8,227 bases of DNA from Candidatus Thorarchaeota archaeon (GTDB lineage Archaea; Asgardarchaeota; Thorarchaeia; Thorarchaeales; Thorarchaeaceae). The stretch spans positions 1 to 8,227 of the forward strand of contig JAHQWZ010000069.1 of assembly GCA_029856425.1 (NCBI GenBank), in the 5' to 3' direction. Shown here piece by piece: positions 5,349 to 8,227 of the stretch; the stretch's first letter is position 1; each line of letters opens with the position of its first letter. The position numbers and the translations under genes are program-made. The notes under the pieces were generated by a model. That model saw nothing but the letters and a program-made list of their open reading frames with translations. It was not told the origin of the DNA and ran no database searches.

Positions 5349-6068
5349 ATGTTACAGACCATTGATATGGCAATTAGAGAAGTGCACATAGGGCTTTGGT
5401 TCCTTGTAGTTGGGTACTATTTCTTCATATTCATCTTCTTTCTCTTCTTTAGATACAAGAAGACAAGGAATCCGTTCCAGCTTGCAATGGCTCTATTCTT
5501 CCTCTTGCTCGCCATCGGACGATGTTTCTACTTCGTTGGGGACTTCTATGCTGACATAACATCCCTCTATGGTGGTTTGGACACGCAATTCTCAGTATTG
5601 TTGTCAGATCCTTCTCCTTGGCTTAGTGTGGGAGCTTTCTTCCAATGGATGGCTCTCGCCATCCTTTCTGCGACAGCAGCTTTCATGATTTTTGGAAAAC
5701 GATGGGCTGAGATTCTCTTCGCTATACCCGCTGTACTAATTGGCGTTGTATTAGCATTGGTGCCGCTAGCTGAATTTGATCGTCAGATTCTTTCAGGTGG
5801 GGCTGGTGCTGTATATGCACTATTCATTCCACTGCTATTCTGGTACTTAGCCTGGCAGTCGGGCGGCATTCTGAGACGCTCTAATTTCATGCTAGGATTT
5901 GGCTTCTTTGTTTTATTTGCAGGAAGAGTTATTCATGCTGCCCGTCATGCGCTGGCAGAGGTAGTCTTTGCTGGGTCTTATACTATTCCCGGCATTTTAG
6001 CTCCCGGACTGATTATAATCGGTCTCATACTCATAGCAATTGGAAACGAATGGGGTCAGACCCAATAG
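5349..6068 (+). CDS. Seven-transmembrane-helix protein of unknown function
   Basis: A 239-aa integral membrane protein with seven hydrophobic helices, at about residues 14-34, 43-65, 92-115, 119-140, 151-169, 178-195 and 213-233. The positive loops RYKKTR (35-40), GKRW (116-119) and LRRSN (175-179) should face the cytoplasm by the positive-inside rule. That gives an outside N-terminus and inside C-terminus, the topology of seven-helix receptors and rhodopsins. The final helix has no lysine, so it is not a retinal-binding rhodopsin. Helix 2 carries an arginine (R58), and the end of helix 6 carries R193, H196 and H200, residues that could bind metal, a ligand or heme. No enzymatic, transporter or signalling output domain is attached, and I recognise no family. 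It diverges from the 137-aa operon and converges, with a 35-bp gap, on the longin gene. The topology is an estimate by eye. Confidence 0.82.
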   Translation: MLQTIDMAIREVHIGLWFLVVGYYFFIFIFFLFFRYKKTRNPFQLAMALFFLLLAIGRCFYFVGDFYADITSLYGGLDTQFSVLLSDPSPWLSVGAFFQWMALAILSATAAFMIFGKRWAEILFAIPAVLIGVVLALVPLAEFDRQILSGGAGAVYALFIPLLFWYLAWQSGGILRRSNFMLGFGFFVLFAGRVIHAARHALAEVVFAGSYTIPGILAPGLIIIGLILIAIGNEWGQTQ

Positions 6069-6103
6069 CGAGTTGGTCTATTACTAGAAACAGTCGCGGG
6101 GTA

Positions 6104-6721
6104 TTACCCTACCTCTTTCCACTCAAGCATGTCCATATCTTCTAGCGTATGCAGAGATTTCACTACTTCCTTAAGTGACATCTTTAGTTCATATGCAATG
6201 TCGTTGGTGGTCAATTTACCTTGACACTTCTTGGCCACGTCAAATACAGTCTGAGTCATCTGACCAAGCCTAACTAGCATAGGAGACACCTTGCCTTTCA
6301 GTATCGGAACAATCACCCGTTTCTCAGCGGCGGTTCCATTTTTGGTCAACTCATCAATTCTGGGGTAGAAGCCTGAAAAGTGGTCCAAGCTTCCATCAAA
6401 GTCGGAGATGATGTGCTGGTAGCCCTCTTTGAACTCATTTCCAACGTCAGATAGAACTGCCTTGGCAGAAATCCTATCATCAATCTGGTCAATCATTCCC
6501 GCTACCATAAAACCTTCATGCCTTGAAAGAACAATTTTGAATCCTTTGAAACTCATGTCTTCTAGGACTCCGCCACCACGTAGCTCTTCGCCAAATGATC
6601 CAACTGCCTGAAGGAACCCCCCGACCAAATTGTCATCTATTCCTCCCTCTTCCGCCGCTCCATACGTCTTACTAATGAGGCATAGACCACTCTCTGCAAT
6701 TATGAACAACGCTTGGATCAT
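6104..6721 (-). CDS. Longin-like domain protein with C-terminal winged helix
   Basis: A 205-aa protein. Residues 1 to about 125 have the profactor (longin/roadblock-like) pattern. A first strand MIQALFIIAESGLCLISKTYG resembles the opening of adaptin sigma and longin proteins. It is followed by a helix (NLVGGFLQAVGSFGEELRGGG), strands FKGFKIVLSRHEGFMVAGMID, and a long helix (LSDVGNEFKEGYQHIIS) ending in DHFSGFYPRIDEL. Residues about 145-205 form a winged helix: TQTVFDVAKKCQGK, then LTTNDIAYELKMSLKEVVKSLHTLEDMDMLEW. In eukaryotes longin folds act in vesicle trafficking and GTPase regulation; many archaea, notably Asgards, encode longin or roadblock proteins that may pair with small GTPases. A winged helix on the same chain is unusual and could bind nucleic acid or protein (ESCRT-II-like winged helices bind protein). 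The ATG start is supported by GAGGTG (6727-6732) with 5-nt spacing. No GTPase gene lies in the window. Confidence 0.78.
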   Translation of the reverse strand: MIQALFIIAESGLCLISKTYGAAEEGGIDDNLVGGFLQAVGSFGEELRGGGVLEDMSFKGFKIVLSRHEGFMVAGMIDQIDDRISAKAVLSDVGNEFKEGYQHIISDFDGSLDHFSGFYPRIDELTKNGTAAEKRVIVPILKGKVSPMLVRLGQMTQTVFDVAKKCQGKLTTNDIAYELKMSLKEVVKSLHTLEDMDMLEWKEVG

Positions 6722-6726
6722 GCAAG

Positions 6727-6732
6727 CACCTC
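6727..6732 (-). promoter_or_regulatory. Strong Shine-Dalgarno site of the longin gene
   Basis: The minus strand reads GAGGTG, 5 nt before ATG 6721. It is among the clearest SD motifs in the window. Confidence 0.65.
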
Positions 6733-6774
6733 GTGTGGGGTATGTGTTTTATGTGAACGCGTACCCAATCTAGT

Positions 6775-6782
6775 CTTATATC
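6775..6782 (-). promoter_or_regulatory. TATA-like box for the longin gene
   Basis: The minus strand reads GATATAAG. It would set a start site near 6752 and a leader of about 30 nt that contains the SD at 6727-6732. A second AT-rich stretch (minus-strand CATAAAACA, about 6746-6754) is an alternative. Both lie in the 138-bp divergent gap to the EMAP-domain gene. Confidence 0.45.
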
Positions 6783-6817
6783 ACTATTCGTGGTCTCCTA
6801 GAATTATCGGGCGCGGC

Positions 6818-6825
6818 CTTTATCA
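6818..6825 (+). promoter_or_regulatory. TATA-like box for the EMAP-protein/MazG operon
   Basis: CTTTATCA would place transcription start near 6848, a few nt before the SD at 6849-6853. A GC-rich tract (GGGCGCGG) sits immediately upstream, where a BRE would lie. This is motif reading only. Confidence 0.35.
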
Positions 6826-6848
6826 AGACCACTTGTACGATTTTTCTT

Positions 6849-6853
6849 GGTGA
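6849..6853 (+). promoter_or_regulatory. Shine-Dalgarno site supporting the TTG start at 6860
   Basis: GGTGA lies 6 nt before the TTG at 6860. An in-frame TGA at 6851-6853 excludes any earlier start, so the TTG is the first possible codon and matches the spacing. Confidence 0.6.
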
Positions 6854-6859
6854 AAGAGC

Positions 6860-7558
6860 TTGGACACGGCAAAGGATGCTAGGGTTCTTGTGCTCGAGGA
6901 CGCGTTGAGGAGACTCAATGAAATCGTTGGCAATAGGAAGCTTCGTATGCACATCGAATATGCGAAATTGACAGAATCACTGAAGACTGCGGGCACTCTA
7001 TTGTATGAGGTGAAGTATTCCTATGTCGATGCCAAAACACTAGCTGAACTCGAAGCAACAAAGAATCTTGTAGAGGCTATAGCTGAGTTTTCTCGATTGT
7101 TTGGAGCCGCAGTAAAGTCTCAAGCATACAAATCCCACTCGGTCCAAGAGAAACTGACATTGGCAGAGGTGCATTATGCTCTTGGCATTATAGAAGGATT
7201 TGAACAGAGATTGCTGGCTTCGAATGATGATCCAGCACACGCCATCGATATCATTGCTGTGGAAATCAGTCAGACGAGAGATGTGGAGGGTTCAAAGAAC
7301 CTCACTACTTGCAGATGCACTGACGGGAGCCGCATATGGACTATTGTCACGAATATTCCTACGGTGGTGACTGGAATGAAGCTGTCCTGTGCTGTTCTTC
7401 CGCCTGTCGACATAATGGGTATAGTCAGCGAAGCTATGTTCTTGGGAGGAGAACCTCTTCCTGATAAGGCCGAGCTCGGCGCAATCAAAGAACCGGATAA
7501 TAGTGCGCTGGATCAAGCCAGAGCTCAAGTTCTTCAAATCACAAAGAGGATGATTTAG
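6860..7558 (+). CDS. Archaeal RNA-binding protein with C-terminal EMAP/tRNA-binding OB fold (COG2517-like)
   Basis: A 232-aa protein. Residues about 1-120 are helical and acidic/basic mixed. Residues about 128-200 form an OB fold of the EMAP/Trbp111 tRNA-binding type: DIIAVEISQTRDVEGSKNL, then TCRCTDGSRIWTIVTNIP, then the diagnostic turn and strand KLSCAVLPPVDIMGIVSEAMFLGG. The last element corresponds to the G-V-x-S-x-G-M-x-L signature, here with Ala for the usual Gly. A short acidic linker and C-terminal helix follow. EMAP-type OB folds bind tRNA in methionyl- and tyrosyl-tRNA synthetases and in free tRNA-binding proteins. Stand-alone archaeal proteins with a helical N-terminus and this domain are known as predicted RNA-binding proteins; their substrate is unknown. 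The start is TTG, justified by GGTGA at 6849-6853 and an in-frame stop upstream. The next gene's ATG immediately follows this TAG, so the two are probably translated together. Confidence 0.85.
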   Translation: MDTAKDARVLVLEDALRRLNEIVGNRKLRMHIEYAKLTESLKTAGTLLYEVKYSYVDAKTLAELEATKNLVEAIAEFSRLFGAAVKSQAYKSHSVQEKLTLAEVHYALGIIEGFEQRLLASNDDPAHAIDIIAVEISQTRDVEGSKNLTTCRCTDGSRIWTIVTNIPTVVTGMKLSCAVLPPVDIMGIVSEAMFLGGEPLPDKAELGAIKEPDNSALDQARAQVLQITKRMI

Positions 7559-7897
7559 ATGGATCTTAGCATGATTCAAAAGCTGGCATCGGATTTTGAG
7601 AAGGAGAGAGGGTGGGATAAATTCAATGCATCCCTGGTTTTCACTCATCTGATTGAAGAACTTGGTGAGATATCCCGCCATATTACTGTCCATGAGGGAT
7701 ACAAGGTCATTGGTCTGGGGCATGAAGCACCATCTCGGCCTGAACTGGCTAGGGAATTCGCCCAAGTTATGGCGCTTCTTATTCAGCTCGCAAACTTCTT
7801 TGAGATTGACCTCGAAAAAAGCCTCCTCGCCGAACTTGAACTAATGAAAAGTCGATTTCCTGCTGATAAATGGTCGGAGCATATGAAAGACCGTTAG
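7559..7897 (+). CDS. MazG-like nucleotide pyrophosphohydrolase with a substituted metal-ligand position
   Basis: A 112-aa all-alpha NTP pyrophosphohydrolase-like protein, the right size for single-domain MazG-type enzymes, which hydrolyse (d)NTPs to NMP plus PPi to clean nucleotide pools. The first Mg-binding motif is intact: IEELGEISRH, with E33, E34 and E37. In the second motif the family has ExxD (as in ELADVL), but here it reads EFAQVMALLIQLA, so E66 is kept and Gln69 (codon 7763-7765) replaces Asp. The helix-turn NFFEIDLEKSLLAELELMKSRFPADKW that follows is typical. Activity may be altered or lost, or a variant metal site used. GAGGA at 7546-7550 gives 8-nt SD spacing, located inside the preceding gene, whose stop codon directly abuts this ATG. 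Operon pairing with an RNA-binding protein suggests nucleotide or RNA housekeeping. The stop abuts the convergent Lrp-domain gene. Confidence 0.86.
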   Translation: MDLSMIQKLASDFEKERGWDKFNASLVFTHLIEELGEISRHITVHEGYKVIGLGHEAPSRPELAREFAQVMALLIQLANFFEIDLEKSLLAELELMKSRFPADKWSEHMKDR

Positions 7898-8146
7898 CTA
7901 AGCGTCGTGTGTGATTGATTGAATACCGAAAGCGACAACAACTCGTATGACTCCCTCTATTCCGCGAATTCTGTCATTGACGTATTGATTGATTTCTTCA
8001 GTATCTTTGCCCGTCATCACGAGAAGTACATCAAACTCACCGATTGTCAACCAAGCTTCTTGGATAATCTTGTCTCTCAATAGTTCCTTGACTATCCTTT
8101 CATCATCACCCGGTGTAACAGATATACTGACGAATGCAGTTATCAT
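7898..8146 (-). CDS. Stand-alone Lrp/AsnC effector-binding (RAM) domain protein
   Basis: An 82-aa protein consisting only of the AsnC_trans_reg/RAM ferredoxin-like fold: strand TAFVSISVTPGDDERIVKEL, helix, strand EAWLTIGEFDVLLVMTG, helix EEINQYVNDRIRGIEGV, strand IRVVVAFG. The GEFD turn and IRGIEGV helix end are characteristic. Full Lrp regulators have an N-terminal helix-turn-helix, absent here; the upstream sequence is an SD and then a probable tRNA, not a lost DNA-binding domain. Lone RAM domains are common in archaea; they form dimers or higher rings, may bind amino acids, and may modulate full-length Lrp proteins. The start at ATG 8146 is supported by GGAGGG (8155-8160) with 8-nt spacing. 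Its minus-strand neighbour upstream is the putative tRNA, about 45 bp away, so co-transcription is possible. Confidence 0.9.
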   Translation of the reverse strand: MITAFVSISVTPGDDERIVKELLRDKIIQEAWLTIGEFDVLLVMTGKDTEEINQYVNDRIRGIEGVIRVVVAFGIQSITHDA

Positions 8147-8154
8147 TGTACATA

Positions 8155-8160
8155 CCCTCC
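8155..8160 (-). promoter_or_regulatory. Strong Shine-Dalgarno site of the Lrp-domain gene
   Basis: The minus strand reads GGAGGG, 8 nt before ATG 8146. This is a near-perfect complement to the anti-SD core and rules out the out-of-frame ATG at 8153. Confidence 0.7.
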
Positions 8161-8190
8161 TAACTAGTGATTGAATGAATCCTCAGCTTG

Positions 8191-8227
8191 CCAAAACCCA
8201 AGGAGTCGAACCTTCTGTGAAAAGCAC
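8191..8227 (-). tRNA. Probable partial type II tRNA (Ser-like), 3' part only, cut by window edge
   Basis: The minus strand contains an exact B-box/T-arm core (GGTTCGACTCC, 8202-8212). The T-stem is GAAGG/CCTTG around a 7-nt loop (TTCGACT), with four of five pairs; the outermost pair (8215 with 8199) is G-G. Upstream, GTG-CTTTT-CAC (8217-8227) forms the tip of a hairpin like the long variable arm of tRNA-Ser or tRNA-Leu. Downstream, GGTTTTG (8198-8192) would be the acceptor 3' strand and G8191 the discriminator. G73 fits archaeal serine tRNA, but this acceptor requires a C1-G72 pair, which is unusual. CCA is not encoded. The 5' half, anticodon and D-arm lie outside the window, so identity is unproven, and a decayed tRNA copy is possible. 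Confidence 0.45.

Noticed and set aside
5161..5373. N-terminal extension of the 137-aa protein to a TTG at 5373 (total 208 aa)
   Set aside because: It would overlap the membrane-protein start, run through a TATA-like box and SD-like motif placed correctly for TTG 5160, and the added residues look unstructured and rich in His, Ile and Thr rather than protein-like.
5349..6068. Microbial rhodopsin
   Set aside because: Seven helices are present, but the last helix has no retinal-binding lysine and no rhodopsin motifs are visible.
7292..7765. Minus-strand 157-aa open frame opposite the EMAP and MazG genes
   Set aside because: Both plus-strand genes have recognisable family motifs, whereas this frame has none and spans their junction.
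8191..8227. Selenocysteine tRNA reading (9/4 acceptor/T-stem) of the right-edge element
   Set aside because: A four-pair T-stem and nine-pair acceptor would place C at the discriminator position instead of the required G, and the diagnostic UCA anticodon is outside the window.
1..8227. Mobile element, phage, CRISPR or defence island
   Set aside because: No transposase, integrase, repeat array, terminal inverted repeat or known defence domain was seen on either strand; gene content is housekeeping-like with uniform composition.

Overview
This window most likely comes from an archaeon, and plausibly from the Asgard group (Thorarchaeota-like); the phylum is an inference. The archaeal call rests on gene content: a PDCD5 homolog, a PAC2 proteasome-chaperone family protein, an RNA-binding protein with a C-terminal EMAP-like OB fold (COG2517 type), and a lone Lrp/AsnC effector-binding domain. 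It is also supported by AT-rich TATA-like elements about 25-45 nt before the start codons, combined with clear Shine-Dalgarno (SD) motifs. The Asgard hint comes from a longin-domain protein fused to a winged helix and a helical-repeat protein whose C-terminal third resembles alpha-SNAP. GC content looks moderate by eye. No insertion sequence, phage gene, CRISPR array or integrase is visible, so this reads as chromosomal core or housekeeping DNA.

Layout. (1) 1-1432: the C-terminal half of an NSUN/RsmB-type RNA cytosine-C5 methyltransferase runs off the left edge. It converges, with an 11-bp overlap, on a minus-strand alpha-SNAP-like helical-repeat gene. (2) 1433-2858: a 131-bp divergent promoter region, then the PDCD5 homolog (+), which converges with a 4-bp overlap on a coiled-coil/winged-helix protein (-). 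(3) 2859-4549: another divergent promoter, then TatD-family nuclease and PAC2-family genes on the plus strand. (4) 4550-5160: a minus-strand pair, a 137-aa unknown and a small CPxCG zinc protein, joined by a 4-bp ATGA overlap. (5) 5161-6721: a seven-helix membrane protein (+) converging on the longin-winged-helix protein (-). (6) 6722-7897: a two-gene plus-strand operon, EMAP-domain RNA-binding protein then MazG-like pyrophosphohydrolase, with no space between the genes. (7) 7898-8227: a stand-alone Lrp/AsnC effector domain (-), and at the right edge what looks like the 3' part of a type II (long variable arm) tRNA on the minus strand.

Organisation. Genes alternate strand repeatedly. Of five convergent pairs, four overlap or abut with no intergenic base, and the fifth has 35 bp. 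The divergent gaps (roughly 85 to 190 bp) are where promoters can be seen. No gene-free stretch exceeds 300 bases. Several starts are non-ATG: TTG for three genes and, by SD placement and homology, CTG for PDCD5.

Functional themes are RNA modification, binding and nucleotide cleaning (NSUN, EMAP protein, MazG, tRNA), protein quality control (PAC2, possibly PDCD5), nucleic-acid metabolism (TatD), and membrane-trafficking-like folds (longin, alpha-SNAP-like). I do not see one integrated new defence or mobile system. The most unusual items are the longin-winged-helix fusion, the alpha-SNAP-like protein, the CTG-initiated PDCD5, the MazG with a substituted metal-ligand residue, and the orphan seven-helix protein.
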